Shown here piece after piece: positions 16,127-24,802 of a DNA stretch of 41,189 nucleotides. Position 1 is the stretch's first letter; every line of letters starts with the position of its first letter. The notes beneath the pieces are model-generated. The model ran no database searches and was not told the DNA's origin. It saw only the letters and a program-made list of their open reading frames with translations. Location: positions 1-41,189 of the forward strand of contig JAFLSU010000001.1 in NCBI GenBank assembly GCA_022510765.1. The letters run 5' to 3'. A program made the position numbers and the translations under genes. Source of the stretch: Christensenellaceae bacterium (GTDB taxonomy: Bacteria; Bacillota; Clostridia; Christensenellales; CAG-138).

Positions 16127-17368
16127 GTGATGAGCAAAAAGACAAAGACATTGGAGCTTCAGTTGACGCAGTGCATGCAGGAGAACGACGCTCTGCGGAC
16201 AAGTCTTGCCGAAACCGAAAGGCAGCTGAACGAAAGCAAGGATGAGCTTGGCAAAGCAATGCTCGAACTCAGCAATGCAAAGCGTAAGCTTGATGATTTT
16301 CGCGTACGTCAGGAAGCGATTGTGAACGCACTTACCGAAGCACACAACACCCGCGAACGCATCATCAAGGAGGCTAAGGCTGAAGCTGATTCCATAGAGG
16401 CAGCAGCCTCGTCGAGAAAGGCCGCCATGTTAAATGAAGCAAAGTCAGCCCTTGAGCATGCCCGAACTGAGTCGGCTGGCATTATACAGGCCGCAAATTC
16501 CGAAGCCGAGAACATTCGAAGTGAGGCAAAGAGGGATGCGCAGCAAATGGGTGATGAGGCACTCGATGAAGCGAACGATATTGTGGAGATGGCAAAGTCC
16601 CAGGCACAAGATATAATGACCCAGGCTGAGCGCGTCGTTTCAGAACAGCGCGAACAGCTCAACAAGCTGAACACCGAGCTTCGTGTAAGAGCGCGCCTTG
16701 TTCTTGAACAGAGCGAGATGTATGCGAACATACTGCAAACCGTTGCCGATTCCGAGTCCGCAGAGGAGCTGCAAAAGGCTCATTCTCGCGAAAACGGAGA
16801 AAAGGACTCCGGCAGTTCCGCTTCCGATCAGCAGGAGGAAAGCGATAATGCAGATGATGAATGCGATCCCGATGCGGCATGTGCTAAAAAGAATTACGAG
16901 ACTAAGCCCGGACAGGAAGCCGTATGCAGCAAAGTTCCTCCATGTGGACGAAACGCTCCCTGTTGTGCGGCGAAATCCGATGTCGATAGAGCTAACGCGC
17001 CCACCAATGCCGATTTTAGCAAGCAAGAGCATACAGTCAAAGAAGGAGAAACTGATCTTGCCGTTACGGATGCTACGCTGGAGGCTGATGATGAAGCCAC
17101 TATGCGTGAAAGCTCCGATGATTCTTCTGACTCCACAGCTTTAGACAGTAATCTTCCCGAAGAATATGACAGCGTTTCAGCACTCATGCGTAATATTTAT
17201 AACATCGAAGGGCGCGAATTGCCCGATGTTGAGAACGAACCATACGATATTGGAGAGGGGACACCGCTCATAATCGACCGTGATGAGGAGGATGAGCAGA
17301 GCGAACCGCTTCCTGTTGACCTTGATCTGGATGAAATTCTAAATGAGGTGTTATCCGATCGCAATTAA
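16127..17368 (+). CDS. Coiled-coil protein with Cys cluster and acidic tail, function unknown
   Basis: 413 aa, no family I can name with confidence. Residues 1 to about 210 form a long Ala/Glu/Lys-rich coiled coil (ERIIKEAKAEADSIEAAAS, repeated SEAENIRSEAKRDAQQ-like heptads) resembling the coiled-coil part of DivIVA/GpsB-type division proteins, but the DivIVA N-terminal lipid-binding motif is absent. Residues about 245-290 carry six cysteines (DECDPDAAC, EAVCSKVPPC, APCCAAK). The last ~120 residues are strongly acidic, with a short conserved-looking stretch (YDSVSALMRNIYNIEGRELPD). AGGAGG lies 8 nt before GTG 16127; ATG 16130 is the alternative. It is 83 bp after ruvB on the same strand, so possibly co-transcribed. 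A cell-envelope or division role is a guess. Confidence 0.8.
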   Translation: MMSKKTKTLELQLTQCMQENDALRTSLAETERQLNESKDELGKAMLELSNAKRKLDDFRVRQEAIVNALTEAHNTRERIIKEAKAEADSIEAAASSRKAAMLNEAKSALEHARTESAGIIQAANSEAENIRSEAKRDAQQMGDEALDEANDIVEMAKSQAQDIMTQAERVVSEQREQLNKLNTELRVRARLVLEQSEMYANILQTVADSESAEELQKAHSRENGEKDSGSSASDQQEESDNADDECDPDAACAKKNYETKPGQEAVCSKVPPCGRNAPCCAAKSDVDRANAPTNADFSKQEHTVKEGETDLAVTDATLEADDEATMRESSDDSSDSTALDSNLPEEYDSVSALMRNIYNIEGRELPDVENEPYDIGEGTPLIIDRDEEDEQSEPLPVDLDLDEILNEVLSDRN

Positions 17369-17456
17369 ATGTGTTTGTCTCTCAAAAACGCACAGAACTA
17401 ACATAAATAAAGAGAATGCATGGCGTTGATAAAACGATTGCAATTCAATAATGGAA

Positions 17457-17480
17457 CGCTCCGAGCAAACACTCGGAGCG
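17457..17480. terminator. Hairpin terminator between convergent genes
   Basis: CGCTCCGAG/CTCGGAGCG is a 9-bp perfect stem with a 6-nt loop, followed on the plus strand by CTATTGTTT. It lies between the coiled-coil gene (plus) and pckA (minus) and could serve both directions, though neither side has a strong T-run. Confidence 0.6.
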
Positions 17481-17533
17481 CTATTGTTTACAAACTAAAT
17501 ATGAACAATCTTAGCTGATTTATCTTATACAAA

Positions 17534-19108
17534 TCATTTCGCCTTGGGTCCTGCGTTGATTATGTTCTCGGGCATATTGGTGTACTTGCTGAAGTTCTTT
17601 ACGAACATATTGGCAAGTGCCTGCGCCTGAACATCGTATGCTTCCTTATCTTCCCACATATCACGGGGATTGAGCACCTCGTCTGGTACATTGGGACAGG
17701 TCTGAGGAACCATGACATTAAAAATCGGATGAAGCTTGTATTCAACGTCGTTGAGCTTGCCTTCGAGCGCAGCCGTGACCATCGCGCGGGTATACTTGAT
17801 CTTCATGCGGCTTCCAACGCCGTATGGGCCGCCCGACCATCCGGTGTTGATGAGGAACACATTCGCTCCGTGTTCGTCGATCTTTTTACCAAGCATCTCC
17901 GCATATACCGAGGGATGCATGGGCAGGAATGGCGCACCGAAGCAGGTGGAGAAGGTGGCCTGAGGTTCTTTGATGCCGCGCTCGGTTCCTGCAAGCTTGC
18001 TGGTATAGCCCGAAACGAAATGGTACTTCGCCATATCCTTATCAAGCTTGGCTATCGGAGGAAGTACGCCGAACGCGTCCGCAGTCAGGAAGATAACGGT
18101 CTTGGGATGATTGCCTTTTCCGGGTATTACGCAGTTGGGAATGTACTCAACAGGGTAGGCAACTCGCGTGTTTTCGGTGATGCTTGAGTCATTAAAATCA
18201 AGTTTGCGGCATTCGTCACACATGATCACGTTCTCAACCAAAGCGCCGAAGCGGATAGCGTTCCAGATCTCGGGTTCATTCTCCTTGGAGAGGTTGATAC
18301 ACTTTGCATAACAGCCGCCCTCAAAGTTAAATATTCCGTTTTCGGACCATCCATGCTCATCATCGCCGATCAGCCAGCGGTTGGGATCAGCCGAAAGCGT
18401 GGTCTTGCCGGTACCGCTAAGACCGAAGAACAGCGCAGCGTCACCGTCGTTTCCTATGTTGGCGGAGCAATGCATGGGGAACACTCCGCGCTGAGGCATT
18501 AGGAAATTCATTACGGAGAACATGCCCTTCTTTATTTCGCCGGAATACTTGGAGCATGCAACGGTTACGCGGCATTTCTCAAAGTCGAGTATGATGGCGG
18601 CCTCGGAATTAACGCCGTCACGCTCTGGAATGCACTTGAATCCAGGGGTGCAGAGTACCGTGAACTTGGGTTCGAAGTCTTCTAGAGCCTCCTTGCTCGG
18701 ACGCACAAAAGCTTGCGTGGCAAACAGAGCGCTTGCGGCGTTTTCGCAAACGACCCTGATCGGGAGTGCATATTCAGGGTCGGCACCGACGTATCCATCG
18801 AATATGAACACTTCACGATTTTGCATGTATGCACACATCTTTTCGTAGATTGCATCGGCCCTTTCGCGGCTGATCGGTACGTTTATCTTACCCCAGTCGA
18901 TCAGGTCGTGAACCATGGGCACATCAACTACAAAGCGATCATCAGGGGATCTTCCGGTGTATTTGCCGGTCTTAATGACGAGCGCACCGGTCTCGCTAAG
19001 TGTTCCCTCGCCCCTTGCAACAGCGCGCTCGGTGAGCTCCGCTGGAGAAAGGTTGCGGTGGATAGCTTTAGGATCGAAGATTCCCATGGATTCAAGATAG
19101 GATTTCAT
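17534..19108 (-). CDS. pckA: Phosphoenolpyruvate carboxykinase (ATP)
   Basis: About 524 aa. It interconverts oxaloacetate plus ATP and PEP, CO2 and ADP; in fermenters it often runs towards oxaloacetate. Family marks include GKYTGRSPDDRF (substrate-binding arginine), the kinase-1a loop GLSGTGKTTLSADPNR (Walker A), the metal site LIGDDEHGWSENGIFNFEGGCYAK, and IPNCVIPGKGNHPK. The ATP-type active site and length separate it from GTP-type enzymes. The start is MKSYLES at 19108: AAAGGAG lies 8 nt upstream, and the longer reading (MPKGAYE...) merely translates the SD. It stands alone in its transcription unit. Confidence 0.96.
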   Translation of the reverse strand: MKSYLESMGIFDPKAIHRNLSPAELTERAVARGEGTLSETGALVIKTGKYTGRSPDDRFVVDVPMVHDLIDWGKINVPISRERADAIYEKMCAYMQNREVFIFDGYVGADPEYALPIRVVCENAASALFATQAFVRPSKEALEDFEPKFTVLCTPGFKCIPERDGVNSEAAIILDFEKCRVTVACSKYSGEIKKGMFSVMNFLMPQRGVFPMHCSANIGNDGDAALFFGLSGTGKTTLSADPNRWLIGDDEHGWSENGIFNFEGGCYAKCINLSKENEPEIWNAIRFGALVENVIMCDECRKLDFNDSSITENTRVAYPVEYIPNCVIPGKGNHPKTVIFLTADAFGVLPPIAKLDKDMAKYHFVSGYTSKLAGTERGIKEPQATFSTCFGAPFLPMHPSVYAEMLGKKIDEHGANVFLINTGWSGGPYGVGSRMKIKYTRAMVTAALEGKLNDVEYKLHPIFNVMVPQTCPNVPDEVLNPRDMWEDKEAYDVQAQALANMFVKNFSKYTNMPENIINAGPKAK

Positions 19109-19142
19109 TTCATATGCTCCTTTCGGCATTTTGAATGTATTC

Positions 19143-19177
19143 GGCGGATACTCCGTCCGCCAAGTTTTTTACGGAGT
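19143..19177 (-). promoter_or_regulatory. Alternative hairpins in the pckA leader
   Basis: Two short stems share bases and cannot form together: GGCGGA/TCCGCC (19143-19148 with 19156-19161) and ACTCCGT/ACGGAGT (19150-19156 with 19171-19177). They lie 35-70 bp upstream of the pckA start. A regulatory switch is possible but the stems are short. Confidence 0.35.
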
Positions 19178-19268
19178 TACCGCATTCATTACGGCAGCAA
19201 CCGCAGGGTTCAACTAAATCATTGGGGATTTGTAAAGTTTTTATACATTCCAAGCGGTATCTTACTGG

Positions 19269-20126
19269 TTATTTTCGGATAAAAAGCACACCGAGGGTTC
19301 TTGCTCCGCAATGGCTTGCAACGGTGCAGCCTGCCGTGGTCTTAATTACATCCACAAAGTCCGCATACTCGCTAACAAGTTCCGAAACTTCCTCAACTAT
19401 CTCCTCGGGTGTTTCGGTGTATGTGATGAATATTCTGTGGAAACGAATATCATCCCTGCCATACAGCCTGTCTTTAACATAGTTTTTAAGGCAGCGTTCC
19501 CATGAGCCTCTGTACTTTTTAACGACTTTCATGCTGCCGTCAATAACCTCGATGCTGGGATGGAGCTGTAAAAGGTTTGCGCCAAGCGCGGCAACGGCTG
19601 AGCATCTGCCGCCCTTGACCATATAATCGAGCCTGTCGAGGACGAAACTTGCTTCGACCTTCGGCACTATCTCCTCATCAAGCACACGCTTTATCTCAGC
19701 AGCGGCAAGTCCTTTTTCTGCCAAATCACAGGCCTCCATGACGATATGCCCGAAGCCGCTGGATAGATTCCGAGAATCGACAACGTAGACATTTTTGACG
19801 GCGTTTGCCGCCAAGACGGCATTATTGTAAGCAGCCGAGAACTCGGAACTGATGGTAAGGAATACGACCTCTGATCCATCGCTCGTAAGTTCTTGAAAGA
19901 TATGCATCAGACGATCCACCTCCGGCGCGGAGGTTTTGGGAAGTAACCCGGTCTCGTCGCAAAGTTTGAGCAGTTGCCGCATCGTGATGTCAACACCGTC
20001 CGCGTATTCGTTGTCGCCAACGCGCACGTAGAGCGGCACGACGGTCACGTTTTTCGCCTCGTACAGATTTGTTCCGTAGACCTCATTCAGAAGATCAGCG
20101 GTACTGTCGCAGCTGATTTTGACCAT
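19269..20126 (-). CDS. DegV-family fatty-acid-binding protein (FakB-like)
   Basis: 285 aa. DegV proteins bind a fatty acid in a buried tunnel and, as FakB, present it to the kinase FakA for phosphorylation. It begins MVKISCDSTADL (family DSTxDL motif). KTSAPEVDRLMHIF (about 64-77) matches the conserved TSQPS-like region, and FLTISSEFSAAYNNA and VDSRNLSSGFG follow the family pattern; RLDYMVKGGRCS is the DxLxxLxKGGR signature. AGGAG lies 9 nt before the ATG, and a good promoter is just upstream. No full-length FakA is in the window, but a small protein resembling its C-terminal domain is encoded 2 kb upstream. Confidence 0.93.
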   Translation of the reverse strand: MVKISCDSTADLLNEVYGTNLYEAKNVTVVPLYVRVGDNEYADGVDITMRQLLKLCDETGLLPKTSAPEVDRLMHIFQELTSDGSEVVFLTISSEFSAAYNNAVLAANAVKNVYVVDSRNLSSGFGHIVMEACDLAEKGLAAAEIKRVLDEEIVPKVEASFVLDRLDYMVKGGRCSAVAALGANLLQLHPSIEVIDGSMKVVKKYRGSWERCLKNYVKDRLYGRDDIRFHRIFITYTETPEEIVEEVSELVSEYADFVDVIKTTAGCTVASHCGARTLGVLFIRK

Positions 20127-20169
20127 ATTGTATAACTCCTAAAAAATAAAAGGGTATAAGGTGAAATTT

Positions 20170-20198
20170 ATTATAACACACGGTTTTGTAACTGTAAA
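20170..20198 (-). promoter_or_regulatory. Promoter of the DegV-family gene
   Basis: Minus strand: -35 TTTACA (20193-20198), 17-bp spacer, -10 TATAAT (20170-20175), 44 bp before the start codon. Confidence 0.7.
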
Positions 20199-20321
20199 GA
20201 ATTGGAAGGTTATCTATCATATATCGGCGGTTGCTTTAAGACTCGTCTTACGATGTTAAATTTAAGAACGCAAACCGATTACAGTATAAAAAACACTGTA
20301 TTGAATGGACAATTTGCAACA

Positions 20322-20355
20322 TAAAAGCATGTTTGTTCGTTCAAACATGCTTTTA
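20322..20355 (-). terminator. Terminator of gltX
   Basis: A 14-bp perfect stem (20322-20335 with 20342-20355), 6-nt loop, with A's on one flank and T's on the other inside the stem. It lies 35 bp beyond the gltX stop and upstream of the DegV promoter. Confidence 0.8.
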
Positions 20356-20389
20356 CAAAGAGTTGTTTAAATTCCTGTTAATAGTTTTA

Positions 20390-21847
20390 CTATGAAAGCT
20401 TTCTTAGTCCCAGTTCCAGCCTGCGAAGCGCCTCATCCCTGCCGAGCAGAGCGGCGATTTCGATTGCGCCGCCAGGGGTAACGGTTTGACCGCTCATTGC
20501 GATGCGTATCGGCCAAAGCAAGGTTCCGTTCTTCATGCCCTTTTCGGCGGCAAAATTCATCAGGAAATCATGCAGGGTCGTCTCCGTCCAATCGGGAAGC
20601 TGCTTCAAAAGGGGAATTACCTCGGAAAATACCGACTTGCATACCTCGGGATTCGTCTTGGACTTTTTGTTGGTGAAAAGATCGATTTGATAATCTTCAT
20701 CAAGCTTTGCCAAGAACCCGACCATCTCGGTAATATCGGTAAATACCTCGGTGCGCGGCTGAAGAATCCTTACAAAGATGTCCATATCCATATGTCCAAC
20801 GCCCGCTGCCTCAAGATAGGGTCGTGCATGATCTATGTACTGTTCGGGTGTGAGTTTGCGTATGTATTCCGCATTCATCCAGCGAAGCTTGGTCGCATCG
20901 AAGATGGCTGGGGATTTGCTGAGACCGTCGATGTCAAAAGCTTCGATCAGCTCGTCCATTGTGAAAAATTCACGATCGTTTCCTGGGCTCCAGCCAACGA
21001 GTGCGACATAATTGATGATAGCCTCCGCAAGATAGCCCTGTGCAAGCAGATCTTCAAACCCGGGGTCGCCGTAACGTTTGCTGAGCTTCCTGGTCGCGTC
21101 CTTCATAACGGGCGTAAGGTGGATGTACACGGGCTTTTCCCATCCGAACGCTTCATAAAGCAAATTATATTTTGGCGTGGAGCTTAAATATTCGTTTCCC
21201 CTCATAACATGGGTGATGCCCATGGTGTGGTCGTCGATGACGTTGGCAAAATTGTAGGTCGGCATTCCGTCAGCCTTAATTAGTACGCCGTCGTCAAGTT
21301 CGGAGCAATCCACATCTATACGGCCATAGATCACATCGTCGAACCCTGCTTCGCCCGATTCGGGTATATTCTGCCTGATGACATAGGGTTCGCCTGCGGC
21401 AATGCGACGTTCGACCTCTTCCTTTGACAGATGCAAACAGTGCTTGTCATACTTAAAGCTCTCGCCTTTTGCCTCAGCCTCTGCTCTGCGTGCATCAAGC
21501 TCCTCCTTTGTGCAGAAACAATAATAGGCCTTTCCCTTTTCAACCAGTTCCTTGGCGTAGGGAAGATACATTTCCTTGCGTTCGCTTTGAATATAAGGGC
21601 CATATTCCCCGCCAACGTCGGGACCCTCGTCCCAATTCAGTCCCGCAAGGTGAAGGCCACTATAAATCTTGTCAACCGCGCCTTCAACGAAGCGGGCCTG
21701 ATCGGTGTCCTCAATGCGCAGCATAAAAACACCGTTATTCTTCTTTGCAAAAAGATAGGCGTAAAGTGCGGTGCGAAGTCCACCGATGTGCAGATACCCC
21801 GTGGGGCTTGGCGCAAAGCGCGTGCGTACAATCATGTTAATATCCAT
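20390..21847 (-). CDS. gltX: Glutamyl-tRNA synthetase
   Basis: About 485 aa, class I synthetase charging tRNA(Glu), and perhaps tRNA(Gln) in organisms using the amidotransferase route. It begins VRTRFAPSPTGYLHIGGLR with the HIGH-like motif HIGG, has TRKLSKRYGDPG (KMSKS-like KLSKR, about 240-245), NEYLSSTPKY and a C-terminal anticodon-binding helical domain. Start choice is between ATG 21847 (MDINMIVRTRF) and ATG 21835 (MIVRTRF). The only strong SD is AAAGGAGG at 21879-21886, separated from both by a 14-bp hairpin; folding the hairpin puts it directly at 21847 or 12 nt from 21835. Confidence 0.95.
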   Translation of the reverse strand: MDINMIVRTRFAPSPTGYLHIGGLRTALYAYLFAKKNNGVFMLRIEDTDQARFVEGAVDKIYSGLHLAGLNWDEGPDVGGEYGPYIQSERKEMYLPYAKELVEKGKAYYCFCTKEELDARRAEAEAKGESFKYDKHCLHLSKEEVERRIAAGEPYVIRQNIPESGEAGFDDVIYGRIDVDCSELDDGVLIKADGMPTYNFANVIDDHTMGITHVMRGNEYLSSTPKYNLLYEAFGWEKPVYIHLTPVMKDATRKLSKRYGDPGFEDLLAQGYLAEAIINYVALVGWSPGNDREFFTMDELIEAFDIDGLSKSPAIFDATKLRWMNAEYIRKLTPEQYIDHARPYLEAAGVGHMDMDIFVRILQPRTEVFTDITEMVGFLAKLDEDYQIDLFTNKKSKTNPEVCKSVFSEVIPLLKQLPDWTETTLHDFLMNFAAEKGMKNGTLLWPIRIAMSGQTVTPGGAIEIAALLGRDEALRRLELGLRKLS

Positions 21848-21886
21848 GCCATTGCAGCAAAAGCATTTGCTGCAATGGCCTCCTTT
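21848..21886 (-). promoter_or_regulatory. Perfect 14-bp hairpin between the gltX SD and start codon
   Basis: Arms 21848-21861 and 21866-21879 are exact reverse complements with a 4-nt loop. The SD (AAAGGAGG, 21879-21886) abuts one arm and the ATG (21845-21847) abuts the other. Without folding the spacing is about 31 nt, too far for normal initiation. Confidence 0.8.
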
Positions 21887-21967
21887 CAACTCGACATTCC
21901 AAAATTGCTCGTCATCACGAAATAAACGGCACTCATCGTGGAATGTGTAAGATTAATAAACTGTATA

Positions 21968-21996
21968 ATCATACCATACTTTTTGGGAGCTGTCAC
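21968..21996 (-). promoter_or_regulatory. Probable gltX promoter
   Basis: Minus strand: -35 GTGACA (21991-21996), 17-bp spacer, -10 TATGAT (21968-21973). The leader downstream contains ACATTCCA/TGGAATGT, which can pair across about 40 nt. No T-box consensus is visible. Confidence 0.45.
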
Positions 21997-22046
21997 GAAA
22001 AGATTTTTACGGGAAATTCCGATATATAGTTAACGTTTATTGCCGG

Positions 22047-22298
22047 TTAACCCTGTAAACCGTTCTCCTGACGTTCCATGTTTTCGACAACGATATCATA
22101 GATGTCGCCGAGTGAAGCTGCGTATTCGAGCAGCTTCCACGGTGTATTGGTATGGAAATGAACTTTTATCAGGTTTTCGTCACCAACCGCGAGCAAACAA
22201 TCACCTTCAATGTTATCGGTAATGTAATCGCTGATCGTGCCCTCGGAGAGGTCTTCACCCTCGATTAAAAGTTGGGTGTCAAATTTGAATTCAAGCAT
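22047..22298 (-). CDS. Small protein resembling the C-terminal domain of FakA/YloV
   Basis: 83 aa. The segment IEGDCLLAVGDENLIKVHFHTNTPWKLLEYAASLGDIYDIVVENMERQ follows the pattern of the last domain of FakA/YloV (GDSLxVxxDDxLxKVHVHTxxP...G.LxxIKIENM..Q) almost residue for residue, although the ATP-binding DhaL-like domain is absent. In FakA this end of the protein is associated with binding FakB. The ORF is complete, with AAAGGAG 8 nt before the ATG, so it is a stand-alone gene rather than a decayed fragment as far as the sequence shows. Whether it binds the nearby DegV-family protein or has another role is unknown. Confidence 0.78.
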   Translation of the reverse strand: MLEFKFDTQLLIEGEDLSEGTISDYITDNIEGDCLLAVGDENLIKVHFHTNTPWKLLEYAASLGDIYDIVVENMERQENGLQG

Positions 22299-22343
22299 CG
22301 CTGATACTCCTTTGGGATTATGAATTAGGTTTTAGTGAATGCA

Positions 22344-22739
22344 TCAGGTTCGTTTTTCAAACTGCGTTCCGCATCTTGAGCATGTTACCCTTATCTTCCC
22401 CTTGCCCCTCGGTGCGCGCAGCTTTTGACGGCAGTCCGGACAGCGGAAGTATTTGTACGCCCTGTGGGTCTTAACATCGTTCATGCTGCGGTTAAAAAGC
22501 TTCGCAAAAAAGCTGTGAATGCTTCCCGCTATGCGCTCGTATCCTCGCAGCTCGTCACTGCGCCTAGTAAAATTATTGGACAGCGTGCGGAAAAGCACTA
22601 GCGCAGTCAAAAAGGTCGCGGAGAAGCACAGTATCATTCCCGCAAGACTGCCCCATAGTGTGAAGGAGATTATGCCAATGATGACGGCGATCATCAACAT
22701 ATCCCTTGAGAGCCTGTCGAAACCGTAACTGTTTTTCAT
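22344..22739 (-). CDS. Small membrane protein with C-terminal zinc ribbon, function unknown
   Basis: 131 aa. Two adjacent hydrophobic segments lie at about residues 14-34 and 36-52 (MLMIAVIIGIISFTLWG, then ILCFSATFLTALVLF). A basic cytoplasmic stretch follows, then a rubredoxin-like zinc ribbon CPDC...CSRC (about 100-125). GAAAGGAT precedes the ATG at a suitable distance. It lies ~45 bp upstream of the FakA-C-like gene on the same strand, so the two are probably co-transcribed. I know of similar short membrane zinc-ribbon proteins in clostridia without assigned function. Confidence 0.75.
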   Translation of the reverse strand: MKNSYGFDRLSRDMLMIAVIIGIISFTLWGSLAGMILCFSATFLTALVLFRTLSNNFTRRSDELRGYERIAGSIHSFFAKLFNRSMNDVKTHRAYKYFRCPDCRQKLRAPRGKGKIRVTCSRCGTQFEKRT

Positions 22740-22815
22740 ATGGATTCATCCTTTCATAAAGCATGAGAGTATTGTAGATATTTCAAGTTTTGATTCGAAC
22801 GCTACCCACAGCATA

Positions 22816-24795
22816 TCAGGAACAATCTATCAGAATCAACGCAGTACATGGCCTGAGAGCAACCGAAATAGCTTCTCCGTTCGTCACGACGGTATCAGCG
22901 CCGATGGCATCCCTATAGAGCTGCGCAAACCTGACTGAATTCGCATCCGGACCTTCGGTAAAATCCTTTGCGCTGACGCGGATTTCCTGTGCACTGTCCG
23001 AGCGGTTGATGAAGGTGATTACGGATTTGTTTTCACCCCTTCTAAAAACCGCAAAAACCTCGGAGTTTACGGCAAGGAATGCGGTCTGTCCGCGCCTCAA
23101 TGCAGCGTTATTTCTCCGAAGTTCGCCGAGCATACGATACTGCTTGACAAGCTCAGCGTCCTCATGCCCCCATGGATAGGTGGCGCGATTGAACGGGTCT
23201 GAAAGCCCGGTCATGCCCGCTTCATCCCCATAGTAAACGCATGGCGGCTGCGGCATCGAGTATTGCAATGCGGAAGCAAGGAAAAGCCTTTGCTTGCCGA
23301 ATGCGTATTGTTTTTCTTCGAGCCTGAACTCGGCCTGCTGATCGCGAGTCAGCACGTTTTTGCTCGGAGCACCGCCAAGAACGGATAGGATTCGATACGT
23401 ATCATGGCTGCCAAGGATGTTCATGCATGCATGATAAAAGGGTTCGGGATAACGTTCGCGCTGCCCTGCGAGGGCTTCATTGAGCGCATAGGCATCGATA
23501 TGTCCCGTAAGAAAACCGCATACCGCATCGCGAAACGGATAATTCATCACCGAATCAAGCTCATGCCCGTATACATATTTTCGCAATCCTTCCGCCCATT
23601 CCTTATTGGATGCGTCCTCCCAAACCTCACCGAGCAGCAATGCATCGGGATCCATCGATTTTAATTCGGTACGCAGCATACGAATAAACTCGTCCGGCAG
23701 TTCGTCTGCGACATCCAATCGCCAGGCCGAAATGCCAAGCTGAGCCCAGTGACGAAGTACGGTTTTTATAAATTCCACATAAGAAGGAACGAGTTCCCGT
23801 ATTTCCGGCAGCGTCGTGAAGCCCCACCAAGAGCGGTAATCATCTGGAAAATGCCGAAAGTCATACCATTCATAATATGGTGATTTAGCTCCGCCATATG
23901 CGCCAAGTTCGGGATAATTGCCGTATTTATTGAAATAAACGCTGTCATCGCCCGTGTGGGAGAACACTCCGTCAAGCATCAGCTTTATGCCGAAACCCTC
24001 CGCCGCCTTTACTAGTTCGGCTAAATCATCCTTTGTTCCAAGTATCGGATCAACGGACAGATAATCGGATGTATTATACCGATGATTGCTTGCTGCTTCA
24101 AAAATGGGGTTGAGGTAGATGACCGAAACCCCAAGGCTTTTTAAGTATGGGAGCTTCTCGATTATCCCGCGAAGATCGCCGCCGTAATAGTCGCAGGGGG
24201 AGTAGTGCTTTTCTTCGGGAATGGCACGGTACAGCACCTCTTCATTCCAATCCTCATGTCGGACGACTCTGCGCCCCATGTTCTCATGGTAGGAGGCACG
24301 CTCAAGTGCGGTTAGCCCCCCCGCATCGGCACCGCCCCGATAAAAACGGTCAGGGAAAATCTGGTAGACTATGCCCTCGCGAAACCATTTCGGTGTTGTA
24401 AAGCACAGGTCATATACGGTGATTTGATAATCGGGCGGAACGCAAGAGGACAGCTGCCCTTTTCCGCTCCGCGCACCGTAATACAGCTTTTCCCCATGAA
24501 CGTCTATGATAAAATAATACCATATAAGCTGGGGCGTTTCGGGGGCGGTAATATGGAAAGAAAAGCACATTTCGTGCGGATTCTCCCCGTCATTTATAAA
24601 AGAAAAGGTTGGTTCACGCTTGCCGCAGATAAGAGCTTCGCTTCCGTCCGCCCAAAGGCGCAAAAATACCTTGGCATACGGTGCATCGGCACCAAAGAGT
24701 ACGATTTTTAAAACCGCTCCCTCAAGGCACTTTAATGCACCCTGGGGGAATCTGTAGCGAATTTCTCTTGAATTGTGGTAAGCGGAAAGCTCCAT
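22816..24795 (-). CDS. GH13 glycosidase, neopullulanase/maltogenic amylase type
   Basis: About 659 aa. It hydrolyses alpha-glucans such as maltodextrin or pullulan. An N-terminal CBM34-like domain (about 1-120) precedes the barrel, and WFREGIVYQIFPDRF opens the catalytic domain. The catalytic triad is visible: nucleophile Asp in AWRLDVADELP, acid/base Glu in LLGEVWEDAS and Asp in NILGSHDTYR. A C-terminal beta domain ends the protein. No signal peptide is seen, so it acts on imported dextrins in the cytoplasm. The ATG at 24795 starts 8 bp after the ychF stop; an adjacent TTG (24798) is less likely. SD is weak, so it may depend on translation of ychF. Confidence 0.93.
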   Translation of the reverse strand: MELSAYHNSREIRYRFPQGALKCLEGAVLKIVLFGADAPYAKVFLRLWADGSEALICGKREPTFSFINDGENPHEMCFSFHITAPETPQLIWYYFIIDVHGEKLYYGARSGKGQLSSCVPPDYQITVYDLCFTTPKWFREGIVYQIFPDRFYRGGADAGGLTALERASYHENMGRRVVRHEDWNEEVLYRAIPEEKHYSPCDYYGGDLRGIIEKLPYLKSLGVSVIYLNPIFEAASNHRYNTSDYLSVDPILGTKDDLAELVKAAEGFGIKLMLDGVFSHTGDDSVYFNKYGNYPELGAYGGAKSPYYEWYDFRHFPDDYRSWWGFTTLPEIRELVPSYVEFIKTVLRHWAQLGISAWRLDVADELPDEFIRMLRTELKSMDPDALLLGEVWEDASNKEWAEGLRKYVYGHELDSVMNYPFRDAVCGFLTGHIDAYALNEALAGQRERYPEPFYHACMNILGSHDTYRILSVLGGAPSKNVLTRDQQAEFRLEEKQYAFGKQRLFLASALQYSMPQPPCVYYGDEAGMTGLSDPFNRATYPWGHEDAELVKQYRMLGELRRNNAALRRGQTAFLAVNSEVFAVFRRGENKSVITFINRSDSAQEIRVSAKDFTEGPDANSVRFAQLYRDAIGADTVVTNGEAISVALRPCTALILIDCS

Positions 24796-24802
24796 CAATT
24801 TT

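Noticed and set aside
21848..21990. T-box leader of gltX
   Set aside because: The conserved AGGGTGGNACCGCG antiterminator sequence is not present and the leader is only ~120 nt.
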